Shown one piece after another: positions 1 through 7,060 of a stretch of DNA of 36,385 nucleotides. Within the stretch, counting starts at the first letter, position 1. Each line of letters opens with the position of its first letter. A program made the position numbers and the translations under genes. The notes below the pieces were generated by a model. The model did no database searches, was not told the origin of the DNA, and worked only from the letters and a program-made list of their open reading frames with translations. Source of the DNA: JBHOQX01 sp042408595. Its GTDB lineage: Bacteria > Chloroflexota > Chloroflexia > Chloroflexales > Roseiflexaceae. Location of the stretch: contig JBHOQX010000081.1 in assembly GCA_042408595.1 (NCBI GenBank), positions 1 through 36,385 on the forward strand, written 5' to 3'.

Positions 1-39
1 CGTCTGCATGGCATCAGCTACTTCTGCTATAGTCGTCAT
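1..39 (-). CDS. 5' end of an unidentified gene, cut by the window edge
   Basis: Only the first 13 codons are present (MTTIAEVADAMQT), starting at an ATG whose complement is at 37-39. An AGGAG Shine-Dalgarno sequence lies 8 nt upstream, so this is probably a real start. The rest lies left of the window. The fragment is too short for a family assignment. A transposase is possible, but this is only a guess from the look of the N-terminus. Confidence 0.55.
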   Translation of the reverse strand, partial: MTTIAEVADAMQT

Positions 40-112
40 CGGGAAGCTCCTGTGCCTGACTGGTGGTTGCACTTCCAGCCTCGCACAGGCGCTTCCTTTT
101 GTCATCCCTTCT

Positions 113-159
113 TGTCAAGTCTTAACTTGATGCGCATGGGCACGATATTCATCGTGCCC
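113..159. promoter_or_regulatory. Two short inverted repeats between the partial gene and the Nramp-related gene
   Basis: TCAAGT/ACTTGA with a 4-nt spacer lies at 115-130 and overlaps a minus-strand TTGACA (113-118) that has no convincing -10 partner. GGGCACGAT/ATCGTGCCC, a perfect 9-bp stem with a 4-nt loop, lies at 138-159. The second could end transcription of the minus-strand Mg2+ operon, whose last stop is at 208-210, although no T-tract follows. It could equally be an operator for the left-hand gene. Confidence 0.35.
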
Positions 160-207
160 CCTCAGACGGCTCGCCGGCGGCCAGTTGGCCGATCACGGCG
201 GGATCCA

Positions 208-1527
208 TCACAAGCTTACCCCGAACCAGCCGAGCACGGTGACACCGATCAGACCGAGCGACAGTGCACTGACGATGATCGCGATCCCCCAGGCGAGCAG
301 ATTATAGAGCGGCCGGTTGGCGTACGCGCCCATCAACTCGCGGTTGTTGATGAGCGACAGGATGGCGAACAGTTCGACCGGCAACAGCAGGCCGTTGAGC
401 ACATACACGCCGACCAGCACCTGGATCAGGGGCAGGCCGGGGATGAGCGCCAGGATCGCGCCGGCCGCCAGCAGCGCGGTGAACATGCCGAGAAAGATCG
501 GGGCTTCGCTCCAGGTATGCGAGACGCCGCGCTCGAAGCCGAGCGCCTCGCTCATCATGTAGGTGGTCGCCAGCGGGAGCACGCCGGCGGCCAGCAGCGA
601 CGCGCCGAGCAGCCCGGCGGCGAACAGGTAGGTCGCGTACGGCCCGGCCACCGGGGCGAGCGCCTGCGCCGCGTCGGCCGCCGTTTCGACGGTGATGCCC
701 GCCGGGTGGAGGGTGGCAGCGGTGGCGATGATGATCGCGCAAGCGACGATCCCGGCGAAGAGTGTGCCGATCCAGACATCGAAACGCGTGAAGCGGTAGT
801 CGTCGGGCGTCACCCCCTTTTCGACCACCGATGACTGGACGTACAACTGCATGTAGGGCGAGATCGTCGTGCCGATCATGGCGACCAGCAGCAGGAAGTA
901 GCCGCTGCTCCACGTGATCTGAGGACGCAGCGTGTGAGCGGCCACCTGGCCCCAGTCCGGCTTCGCCAGGTAGGCCGAGGCGATGTAGGCGAGGAAGCAG
1001 AGCGACAGGACCAAAAAAATGCGCTCGACGCGGCCGTACGAGCCGCGGGTGATCAGCAGCCAGATACCGACCGCCGCGACCGGGACGGCCACGTAGCGGC
1101 TGATGCCGAACAACTCGGCGGCGGCGGCGATGCCGACGAACTCGGAGACGATGATCCCGAAGTTGGCGATCAGGAGCGTGCCAAGCACCAGCGCCGTCTG
1201 GCGCAGCGTGAAGTTCTCGCGGATCAGGTCGGAGAAACCCTTGCCCGTCACCGCGCCGAGCCGGGCGCTCATCTCCTGTACGACGCCGACGAAGATCGTG
1301 ACGACGACCATCGCCCACAGCAGGTCGTAGCCGTAGGCCGCCCCGGCGGAGGAGTAGGTGGCGATGCCCCCGGCGTCATTGCCGGCGCTCGCGGCCAGCA
1401 GCCCCGGCCCGATGGCCATGAGGTACGGCCAGAGGCGGCGCTGCCACGACCGGCCGCGGCGCGCCGGGCGCTCGGCGGCCGCGAGGGCGCTTTCCAGGCG
1501 GTTGGTCGTTTCCTCGCGGGTCTTCAT
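208..1527 (-). CDS. Nramp-related divalent metal transporter, probably Mg2+ (NRMT type)
   Basis: Predicted 439-residue inner-membrane transporter of the SLC11/Nramp fold with about 11 hydrophobic segments. The conserved TM1 start (IGPGLLAASAGNDAGGIATYS, residues 39-59) has D51-A-G-G where classical Mn/Fe Nramps have D-P-G-N. The TM6 site reads TTISPYMQ (220-227), so the metal-binding Met of the usual MPH motif is Ser. These substitutions match the Nramp-related Mg2+ transporters, which lack the soft Met ligand. The start chosen is the ATG at 1527, with AAGGA 8 nt upstream. An ATG three codons earlier and a longer open frame to 1665 lack comparable ribosome sites. It is the second gene of an operon whose leader carries an M-box riboswitch, which supports Mg2+. 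The gap to the upstream gene is long (237 bp) and shows no separate promoter. Confidence 0.9.
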   Translation of the reverse strand: MKTREETTNRLESALAAAERPARRGRSWQRRLWPYLMAIGPGLLAASAGNDAGGIATYSSAGAAYGYDLLWAMVVVTIFVGVVQEMSARLGAVTGKGFSDLIRENFTLRQTALVLGTLLIANFGIIVSEFVGIAAAAELFGISRYVAVPVAAVGIWLLITRGSYGRVERIFLVLSLCFLAYIASAYLAKPDWGQVAAHTLRPQITWSSGYFLLLVAMIGTTISPYMQLYVQSSVVEKGVTPDDYRFTRFDVWIGTLFAGIVACAIIIATAATLHPAGITVETAADAAQALAPVAGPYATYLFAAGLLGASLLAAGVLPLATTYMMSEALGFERGVSHTWSEAPIFLGMFTALLAAGAILALIPGLPLIQVLVGVYVLNGLLLPVELFAILSLINNRELMGAYANRPLYNLLAWGIAIIVSALSLGLIGVTVLGWFGVSL

Positions 1528-1764
1528 CCCTGCCATCCTTCCCCTTCCAACATCCGTCGTTCGCCGATGCCCGGTACCGTTCCGATGCCTGGTGCCGCTC
1601 CAGGGGAGGTTGTGCGGGCTGCCTGCAACGCTCCAGGTGAGGGCGTTGGGGGCCGCGGCGCTCACCTCCCAGGCCCGGCGTGCGGGGGGTGGGTCGTGCC
1701 GGCGCCTGGCAAGCGCACAAGCCCCCCCGAATGACCTGTGGCACCCCTTCCTGCTGCGGGCGCA

Positions 1765-3018
1765 CTAACTGAAGACGTGCCGCCCGCGCTTCTGCCAGAT
1801 CTCCGGCAGCAGCACCGCCAGCGCGTCGTCCACCGTCACCAGCCCGATCAGCCGCTCGTCGTCGTCCAGCACCGGCACGGCCAGCAGGTTGTACTCCGCC
1901 AGCACCTGCGCGGCGCGCTCCGCGCGGTCGTTCGGATGAACGGCCGGCGTCGCGTCTTCGTACACCGCCTCCAGCGGCGTGGACGGGTCAGAGAGGATCA
2001 GGTTGCGCAGCCGGACGATCCCGCGCAGCCGCGGCGGCGCATCTGGCGGGTCGTCCGGATCGTGTTCGACGGCGTAGACCGCGAGCAGCGGGTCGGGCGG
2101 ATCCTCCAGGCTACGGATAATCGCCAGCGCGTCGCCGACTGTCGCGCCGGCCGGCACGCGTACGAACTCGTCGGTCATGATCCGGCCGACGCTGTCTTCG
2201 TCGTAGGCTAGCGCCTCCTGCACGTCGGCAGCCTCTTCCGGCTCCATGCGCGCCAGGATCTGCTCGGCGACTTCGTCCTCCAGGTCTTCGAGCGCGTCGG
2301 CGGCCGCGCCGGGGTCCATCTCCTCCAGAATATCGGCGGCCCGTTCGTGGTCCATGCTCTCCAGCAGGTCGGCCAGGCGCTCGTCGCTCACCTCTTCCAG
2401 CGTCTCGGCGGCGGTCTCGTCGTCCAGCGCGGCGACGATCTCGGCGCTCTCGCGGACGGAGAGGGCGTCCACGATCCGCGCCAGGTCGACCGGGTTGATC
2501 TGCGACAGCCGGTCGTACGACATTTTGAGCTGCACCGGCGCGGCCGAGGCCAGGTATTGCACCTCCGTCCAGGGGATGATCTGCCGCCCGACGATCCGGT
2601 CGGCCAGGCGCTGCGGCCCCAGCCGGCGCAACAGAGCCTGCGGACTGACATCCACCCCGATCACGCGGTACATGCCGTCCACCGGGGCGAGCTGAATGTC
2701 GTTGACACGCACGATGCGCCGCCCGGTCACGTCGATGATTTGGTGGTCGAGCACATCCTTGCTCAACAGCACTTCGCCGTCGCGGCGGCGAAACGGCTGA
2801 AGATCGACGGTTGAGGAATTGAGCTGCACGACGCCGTTCAACCCGCTGAGGTGGCTGGCGGGCACGAAAAAGCGCCGTCGGCCGTCGCGGACGACCAGCC
2901 CCGTGATCGGTGGGTAGTCTGCGCCATCGATGCGGACGATCAGGTCGTCCAGCCGGCCGATCGCTTCACCGGTTTTGCCATGGACCGGCCGGCCGATCAG
3001 GTTGGCCAGGAACAGCAT
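1765..3018 (-). CDS. PRC-barrel / MgtE N-domain / CBS-pair protein (Mg2+ sensor-like)
   Basis: 417-residue soluble protein. Residues about 1-165 hold two PRC-barrel-like units (LIGRPVHGKTGEAIGRLDDL and a second from VLLSKDVLDHQIIDVTGRR). Residues about 170-280 are the acidic helical repeats of the MgtE N domain (MDHERAADILEEMDPGAAAD, MEPEEAADVQEAL). Residues about 283-410 form a CBS pair (SVGRIMTDEFVRVPAGATV; LLAVPVLDDDERLIGLVTVD). The MgtE transmembrane channel domain is absent, so only the cytosolic Mg2+-sensing part is present. In MgtE these domains bind Mg2+ and gate the channel. Here they probably act in trans, plausibly on the transporter encoded next, which is inference. AGGAGG precedes the ATG by 6 nt. 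The leader contains an M-box riboswitch and terminator. Confidence 0.9.
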   Translation of the reverse strand: MLFLANLIGRPVHGKTGEAIGRLDDLIVRIDGADYPPITGLVVRDGRRRFFVPASHLSGLNGVVQLNSSTVDLQPFRRRDGEVLLSKDVLDHQIIDVTGRRIVRVNDIQLAPVDGMYRVIGVDVSPQALLRRLGPQRLADRIVGRQIIPWTEVQYLASAAPVQLKMSYDRLSQINPVDLARIVDALSVRESAEIVAALDDETAAETLEEVSDERLADLLESMDHERAADILEEMDPGAAADALEDLEDEVAEQILARMEPEEAADVQEALAYDEDSVGRIMTDEFVRVPAGATVGDALAIIRSLEDPPDPLLAVYAVEHDPDDPPDAPPRLRGIVRLRNLILSDPSTPLEAVYEDATPAVHPNDRAERAAQVLAEYNLLAVPVLDDDERLIGLVTVDDALAVLLPEIWQKRGRHVFS

Positions 3019-3271
3019 GGCGGCCTCCTCTCGTGGTGGCCCGCCGTCGGCGGATGGCGGCGGGCAGCAAAACGCCCCGGCGCACGGCGCGGGGCGAGGA
3101 GGCGAAGCGAGCGAATGCCTCGCTCAGTGTGGGCGGCGGCGCAAGCCAGGCGGCTGGCGACCGGGCGCCCCACGCTGGCGCTCCCGCGCATGTGCGGCTG
3201 CGAGGTCCAGATTGTGGTGCCGAGCCAAATGACCAGATTGACTCTGACTGCCGTCCATCGAAAACCCCAAC

Positions 3272-3299
3272 GAAAACGCCCCTCCGTCGCCGGAGAGGC
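3272..3299 (-). terminator. Intrinsic terminator of the M-box leader, with antiterminator partner
   Basis: On the minus strand, GCCTCTCCG and CGGAGGGGC form a 9-bp stem (one G-U pair) closed by a GCGA tetraloop (3278-3299), followed by GTTTTCG and a second TTTT. The 5' arm (GCCTCTCC, 3292-3299) can instead pair over 8 bp with GGGGAGGC (3335-3342), the 3' strand of riboswitch helix P1. This is the arrangement expected for a switch where high Mg2+ forms P1 and frees the terminator, and low Mg2+ favours the antiterminator. Confidence 0.8.
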
Positions 3300-3332
3300 T
3301 CGGCGCGCGGGCGGATGCGCCGGCACGCTGGT

Positions 3333-3495
3333 TCGCCTCCCCCCTGGTTGAGTTTAAGCCCCCGCACGGCGTAGCTGCCGCAGTCACCTTGACGTGGCCC
3401 TTGTGCCGAGCCACGCCGTGCGCCTCTGAGCGTCTCTCGACGGGTCGAGACAGTGACGTGTGTCCGTGCGGGCGCCGCACCTAACGAAGGAGCGA
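3333..3495 (-). promoter_or_regulatory. M-box (ykoK leader) Mg2+ riboswitch
   Basis: The minus strand shows the hallmark 5' block CTTCGTTAGGTG (3478-3489) followed by GGCGCCCGCACGGACAC. CCCGCACGG (3464-3472) pairs perfectly over 9 bp with CCGTGCGGG (3361-3369), as in known M-boxes. The internal GTCGAGAGACGC (3430-3441) matches the conserved AGACGC region. Outer helix P1 is TCGCTCC (3489-3495) with GGAGGCGA (3333-3340). The length, about 163 nt, is normal for the class. The element lies about 23 nt downstream of the predicted transcription start and upstream of a terminator, 315 bp before the first gene. It should switch the PRC/MgtE-N/CBS and Nramp-related genes off when Mg2+ is plentiful. 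Confidence 0.9.
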
Positions 3496-3525
3496 CACCT
3501 CAGTTGTGACAAATGCCACGCAGGC

Positions 3526-3555
3526 AGTATACCCCTTCGCTCGCACATCTGTCAA
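3526..3555 (-). promoter_or_regulatory. Promoter of the Mg2+ operon
   Basis: Minus strand: TTGACA (3550-3555), an 18-bp spacer, and TATACT (3526-3531). Predicted transcription start is near 3519, about 23 nt before the riboswitch. Near-consensus hexamers stand out in this GC-rich DNA. Confidence 0.8.
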
Positions 3556-3846
3556 GCCCGGTGCGCTTCCGGCGTAGGGGTTCGGGTGGATGGGCAGGGA
3601 TCAGGCGTTGTAGGCCTGTTACGTCGGTGCCCCTGCCCACCGACGTCCCGTGACAATGCACCAGGACATACGCGGCCGCCCGCAGCGCGGGAGGTATGGC
3701 GGACCGCAGGCCCGCCACGGAGTTCTTTGTCGCGCGCACGCGCCACGGCGCGCCCACACAGAAGGGGTCTCGGAGGGGCGAAGCCCCGCGCTTCCGGCGG
3801 GGGCGTTAGGGGCCGCAGGCTCTCAACGCTCTCCCCACCTCTCCAA
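3556..3846. other. Non-coding stretch with hairpins between the Mg2+ operon promoter and the aldo/keto reductase
   Basis: No credible gene is seen. It contains a 9-bp inverted repeat ACGTCGGTG/CACCGACGT (3621-3646) and a GGGGC-GAA-GCCCC hairpin (3775-3787). The second resembles other G/C hairpins with 3-nt loops found downstream of genes elsewhere in the window. They may be terminators or parts of the dispersed repeat ending at 3866. Confidence 0.5.
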
Positions 3847-3866
3847 TTTCAGACAGCTTCTCAGAC
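3847..3866 (-). repeat. Dispersed 3'-end repeat, copy at the aldo/keto reductase stop codon
   Basis: Plus-strand TTTCAGACAGCTTCTCAGAC. The core TTCAGACAGC-YY-CTCAG recurs at 15989 and, as a variant, at 13822. On the minus strand the reductase stop TGA (3861-3863) falls inside the repeat, reading GTC-TGA-GAAGCTGTCTGAA. Confidence 0.6.
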
Positions 3867-4721
3867 AAAGAGCGGCGCCATGTGCCGCTCCGCGAGCAGT
3901 GCCCGCATCGCTGAGTCGTCGGGCCGGGCGCCGCGGAAGCGCTCGGCGGCGTCCAGCACCCGCGGAAGCAGCCCGATGTCGCCGACGGTGTTCAGGAAGA
4001 CCTCCGGCTGGCCCAGCACCCAATGCACCGCCAGGTCGATGTCGGCCTGCACCTCCAGCGGGCGGTACCAGGTGGCGTGGGTGTGCGGCGAGTCGCCCCA
4101 CGGCGCCTGGGTGATCGCCTTGATCGTCTGCATGGCGACGCCGCGCTCCTGGCACAGCGCCGCCAGCGCGTGCCAGTCCGCCGCGTACTGTGGGTTCTGC
4201 ATCAGGATGTAGCTGTACGGCAGCAGCACCGAGTCGAACGGGAAGCGCTCGAGCGCGCGGCGATGCATGGCCGCGACGGTCACGCCATGCCCGGTCACCC
4301 CGATGAAGCGCACCAGCCCCTGGTCGCGCGCCTCGACCGCTGCCTCCAGGGCGCCGCCCGGGCCGAGCGCCACCTCCCATTCGCGCGGGTCTACCAGGTT
4401 GTGCAGTTGAATCAGGTCGATCTGGTCGACGCGCAGGCGCTCCAGTGAGCGGTGCATTTCGTCCCGCGCGGCGGCGTAGGTCCGCTCCCCAGTCTTGGTC
4501 GCCAGAAAGAAATGCGCGCGATGGCGGGCCATCCACGGCCCGATCCGCAGCTCGCTTTCGCCGTAGCTCGCCGCGGTGTCGATGTGGTTGACGCCATGCG
4601 CCAGCAATAGCTCCAGCGTGCGGTCGGCGTCGTCCTGCGAGACTCTGCCCAGCGCCGCGGCGCCGAAGATCGTCCGTGAGCTTTCGTGGCCGGTGCGGCC
4701 GAACGGTGCGCGCTGAATCAC
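3861..4721 (-). CDS. Aldo/keto reductase family oxidoreductase
   Basis: 286-residue NADPH-type TIM-barrel reductase, probably cytosolic. The catalytic tetrad is visible: D48 and Y53 in HIDTAASYGESE, K76 in ATKTGERT, and H107 in LIQLHNL. The start chosen is GTG at 4721 because AAGGAGG sits 5 nt upstream. The longer frame to an ATG at 4805 adds 28 residues that do not look like family sequence. The substrate is unknown. Such proteins act on aldehydes, sugars or ketones. It diverges from a nitrilase-superfamily gene with about 110 bp between starts. The stop codon lies inside a dispersed repeat. Confidence 0.88.
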   Translation of the reverse strand: MIQRAPFGRTGHESSRTIFGAAALGRVSQDDADRTLELLLAHGVNHIDTAASYGESELRIGPWMARHRAHFFLATKTGERTYAAARDEMHRSLERLRVDQIDLIQLHNLVDPREWEVALGPGGALEAAVEARDQGLVRFIGVTGHGVTVAAMHRRALERFPFDSVLLPYSYILMQNPQYAADWHALAALCQERGVAMQTIKAITQAPWGDSPHTHATWYRPLEVQADIDLAVHWVLGQPEVFLNTVGDIGLLPRVLDAAERFRGARPDDSAMRALLAERHMAPLFV

Positions 4722-4831
4722 GTGGGCCTCCTTATGCGAGGGGGGACAACCGACCGCAGGTATTATGCACGGACGTACGCCATCCCCTGCCATCATACCA
4801 CACACGGAGCTGCTATACCGGCCACAGCGAT

Positions 4832-5911
4832 ATGAGCACGAGATCGGGCGGGGCGATAGACGACCTGGATGGCGCCGGCGCCGACGACCTGCGCCTGCTC
4901 GCCGCCGAGGCGCTCGGTGGCGACGCCGGGCGCGGCAACCTGCTCGGCATCCAGCCGTGGATGGAGCCGCGGCACTATACCACGGCGGAGCGGTTCGCGG
5001 CGCGGATGGATGCCTACCTCGCCGCCGCCGGGGCGCGTGGCTGGCTCGGCCCGCGTACGGTGGCGGTGCTGCCCGAATATCTCGGCACGTGGCTGGTGCT
5101 CGCTGGGGCCGGGCCGGCGGTGCTCGCCGCCGCCACGCTGCGCCAGGCGATGGTGCGCCTGCTCCTGGAGCGGCCGCTGTCCGTCGCCGCGGCGCTGCCG
5201 GGCGCCGGGTGGCGGGTCGTCCCGGCGCTCTTCCGCGCGCGGGCGGCGCGCATGGCGGCGATCTACGAGCGCACCTGCTCGGCGCTGGCGCGGCGCTACG
5301 GGATCACCCTCGTCGCCGGTTCCATCCTGCTGCCTGCGCCGGGGGTGCGGAACGGGCGCCTGGTGATCGGACGCGGGCCGCTGTACAACGCGGCGGTCGT
5401 CTTCGGCCCCGATGGCGCGGCGCTCGCGCCGCCGGCGCGCAAGCGCTTCCTGACCGCGGCCGAGCAACCGTTCACCGCGCCCGCCCCACAGGCCGAGCCG
5501 CCGCTGTACACGACCCCCGCCGGACGATTGGGGGTGCTGGTCTGCGCCGATGCCTTCTTTCCCGAAAGCTATGCACCATTGGCCGCTAGCCGCGCCGGGC
5601 TGCTGGCGGTGCCGTCGTACCTGGAGCACGCCGGCTGCTGGGAGCAGCCGTGGCCCGGCTACAACGGCGCGCCGCCGCCGGCGGATGTCAGCCCCACCGA
5701 CCCCGGGCGCATTCGCGAGGGCGACGCCTGGCTGCGCTATGGCATGGCCGGGCGGATGGCACGCGCCGGCATCCCCCACGGCGTGAACGTCTTCCTCCGC
5801 GGCCGCATGTGGGACCTGGGCAGCGATGGCCCGATCATCGCGGTGCGCGGTGGCGAGCGGTCTGTCGCTCCACGGGTGGACGGCGCGTCGCTGCTGTGCG
5901 TCTGGCTGTGA
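4832..5911 (+). CDS. Carbon-nitrogen hydrolase (nitrilase superfamily)
   Basis: 359 residues. The Glu-Lys-Cys triad is visible: E82 in VLPEYLGTW, K204 in PARKRFLTAAEQPF, and C238 in RLGVLVCADAFFPE. These proteins hydrolyse or condense C-N bonds (amidase, nitrilase or carbamoylase). The subfamily and substrate cannot be told here. The start chosen is the ATG at 4832. The longer frame from 4676 would overlap the divergent reductase. Residues 90-145 form an Ala-rich, fairly hydrophobic insertion between the Glu and Lys motifs, longer than in simple nitrilases. No signal peptide is seen. A strong palindrome lies immediately downstream. Confidence 0.82.
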   Translation: MSTRSGGAIDDLDGAGADDLRLLAAEALGGDAGRGNLLGIQPWMEPRHYTTAERFAARMDAYLAAAGARGWLGPRTVAVLPEYLGTWLVLAGAGPAVLAAATLRQAMVRLLLERPLSVAAALPGAGWRVVPALFRARAARMAAIYERTCSALARRYGITLVAGSILLPAPGVRNGRLVIGRGPLYNAAVVFGPDGAALAPPARKRFLTAAEQPFTAPAPQAEPPLYTTPAGRLGVLVCADAFFPESYAPLAASRAGLLAVPSYLEHAGCWEQPWPGYNGAPPPADVSPTDPGRIREGDAWLRYGMAGRMARAGIPHGVNVFLRGRMWDLGSDGPIIAVRGGERSVAPRVDGASLLCVWL

Positions 5912-5916
5912 TGGTG

Positions 5917-5971
5917 CGGACATGGCCTGTCCGAACGGACAGGGGCACACCATACCCGATGGGAGTATAAT
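5917..5971 (+). promoter_or_regulatory. Palindromic site and -10 box before the flavin reductase gene
   Basis: CCTGTCCG-AA-CGGACAGG (5926-5943) is a perfect 8-bp inverted repeat. A third half-site, CGGACA, lies at 5917-5922. A consensus TATAAT follows at 5966-5971, and the flavin reductase ATG is at 6011. No good -35 is seen. The palindrome covers the place where it would be, so it may be an operator or activator site. It could also be the terminator hairpin of the nitrilase gene, although no T-tract follows. Confidence 0.5.
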
Positions 5972-6010
5972 TGGACTGGAACGCTAGCGACAACCCAGAG
6001 AACAACTGCC

Positions 6011-6481
6011 ATGCCGATCGATGAATACCGCTTCCGCCAGACGATGGGCCACTTCGCCAGCGGTGTGACTGTGGTGACGGCCCGCTACGAAGAACGGCTG
6101 TACGGCATGACGGTCAGTTCGTTCTCGTCGCTCTCGCTCAACCCGCCGCTGGTGCTGATCTGCATCGACAACCGCGCGCTCGCGCTCCCCGCCTTTGTCG
6201 GCAGCGGCTGCTTCGCGGTCAACATCCTCTCGAAATATCAGGAGCACCTCTCGCGTCGCTTCGCCACCCCGGCGGAGAACAAGTTCATCGGTCTGGCCTG
6301 GAGCGAAGGGATGCTCGGCATCCCGCTGCTGGATGGCGCGCTGGCCCACGTCGAGTGCCGCCTCACCGAGACCTTCCCCGGGGGCGACCACACGATCCTG
6401 GTCGGCGAGGTGGTCAACGCGCTCGTGCATGAAGGGCTGCCCCTGCTGTACTACCGCGGCGGCTATCACGAGTTGCTCTGA
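6011..6481 (+). CDS. Flavin reductase-like FMN-binding protein
   Basis: 156 residues with the FMN-binding split-barrel pattern of the DIM6/NTAB flavin reductase family: FRQTMGHFASGVTVVTA near the N-terminus, GMTVSSFSSLSLNPPLVLICID (32-53), FAVNILSKYQEHLSRRFA (68-85) and a C-terminal LLYYRGGYHEL. These proteins use NAD(P)H to reduce free flavin for partner monooxygenases or act as small oxidoreductases. No monooxygenase partner is nearby, so the partner is unknown. Full family length. The ribosome site is weak (AGAGAA), and a TATAAT box lies 40 nt upstream of the ATG. Confidence 0.9.
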   Translation: MPIDEYRFRQTMGHFASGVTVVTARYEERLYGMTVSSFSSLSLNPPLVLICIDNRALALPAFVGSGCFAVNILSKYQEHLSRRFATPAENKFIGLAWSEGMLGIPLLDGALAHVECRLTETFPGGDHTILVGEVVNALVHEGLPLLYYRGGYHELL

Positions 6482-6580
6482 TCGCCGCCGACACGGGCGA
6501 ACCTGGCGCGAGAGACGCCGGAGCGCCTATGGTATACTGCTCGCGGAATCCCCACCAGAGCGGGCAGCGGAGGGCGAGCC

Positions 6581-6907
6581 ATGAACTTCCTGCGGCGACT
6601 GTTCGGCGGCAGCGATGCGCCGGCCGATAACGCGATCCACCTTTACGTCAAATGTAATCACTGTGGCGCCCCGGTGCATGTGCGTGTCGATCCACGTAAC
6701 GACCTGATGATCGAGTACGGCGATGAGGACGAGGCGACCGGCTATCATCTCGTGAAAGAGATCATGGACGCGCGCTGTTTTCGCCTGATGCGCGCCGAGG
6801 TGCAGTACGACCGCAGCCGGCGCGAGATCAGCCGGGCGATCGAAGGCGGCACGTTTATCTCCCACGATGAATATGAGCAGCTCGCCGCTGGCGAAGTGAA
6901 GCGCTAG
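6581..6907 (+). CDS. Small CxxC protein of unknown function
   Basis: 108 residues. GGAGG precedes the ATG with normal spacing, which supports the start. The sequence has one CxxC pair (VKCNHCGAPVHVRV, residues 24-37) and a lone Cys near residue 65 (DARCFRL). It could bind a metal, but a full zinc-ribbon set of four ligands is missing. The N-terminal MNFLRRLFGGS is a basic amphipathic stretch. I do not recognise the family. A TATACT lies at 6533-6538 upstream with no clear -35, so it may have its own promoter. Confidence 0.75.
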   Translation: MNFLRRLFGGSDAPADNAIHLYVKCNHCGAPVHVRVDPRNDLMIEYGDEDEATGYHLVKEIMDARCFRLMRAEVQYDRSRREISRAIEGGTFISHDEYEQLAAGEVKR

Positions 6908-6961
6908 CGCCGCTGCGCGAGATGCGGCCACCCCGCGCCGCCTATGGTCGCCACCGCCCGC

Positions 6962-6990
6962 TTGACATCCATGACGCAGCGTGTTATACT
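6962..6990 (+). promoter_or_regulatory. Strong promoter of the phasin-like gene
   Basis: TTGACA (6962-6967), a 17-bp spacer, and TATACT (6985-6990). Spacing is optimal and the -35 is consensus. The spacer contains ATGACGCAGCGTGTTAT, a partial copy of the operator that follows. Confidence 0.85.
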
Positions 6991-6994
6991 CGTC

Positions 6995-7015
6995 GTATGA
7001 CGCGGTGCGTCATAC
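6995..7015 (+). promoter_or_regulatory. 21-bp palindromic operator at the phasin-like gene start site
   Basis: Arms GTATGACGC (6995-7003) and GCGTCATAC (7007-7015) are perfect 9-bp inverted repeats around GGT. The palindrome covers the predicted transcription start (about 6997). A degenerate copy lies between -35 and -10. Two phased sites of this kind suggest a dimeric repressor, for example of the TetR or GntR type. No regulator gene is adjacent. Confidence 0.7.
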
Positions 7016-7060
7016 TTGTGACGAATTGAACCCGCCGGTCGATGGCGGAGGAGGAACATC

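Noticed and set aside
3460..4212. 250-codon plus-strand frame across the M-box promoter and the aldo/keto reductase
   Set aside because: Covers regulatory DNA and the antisense of a well-supported gene, with no ribosome site.
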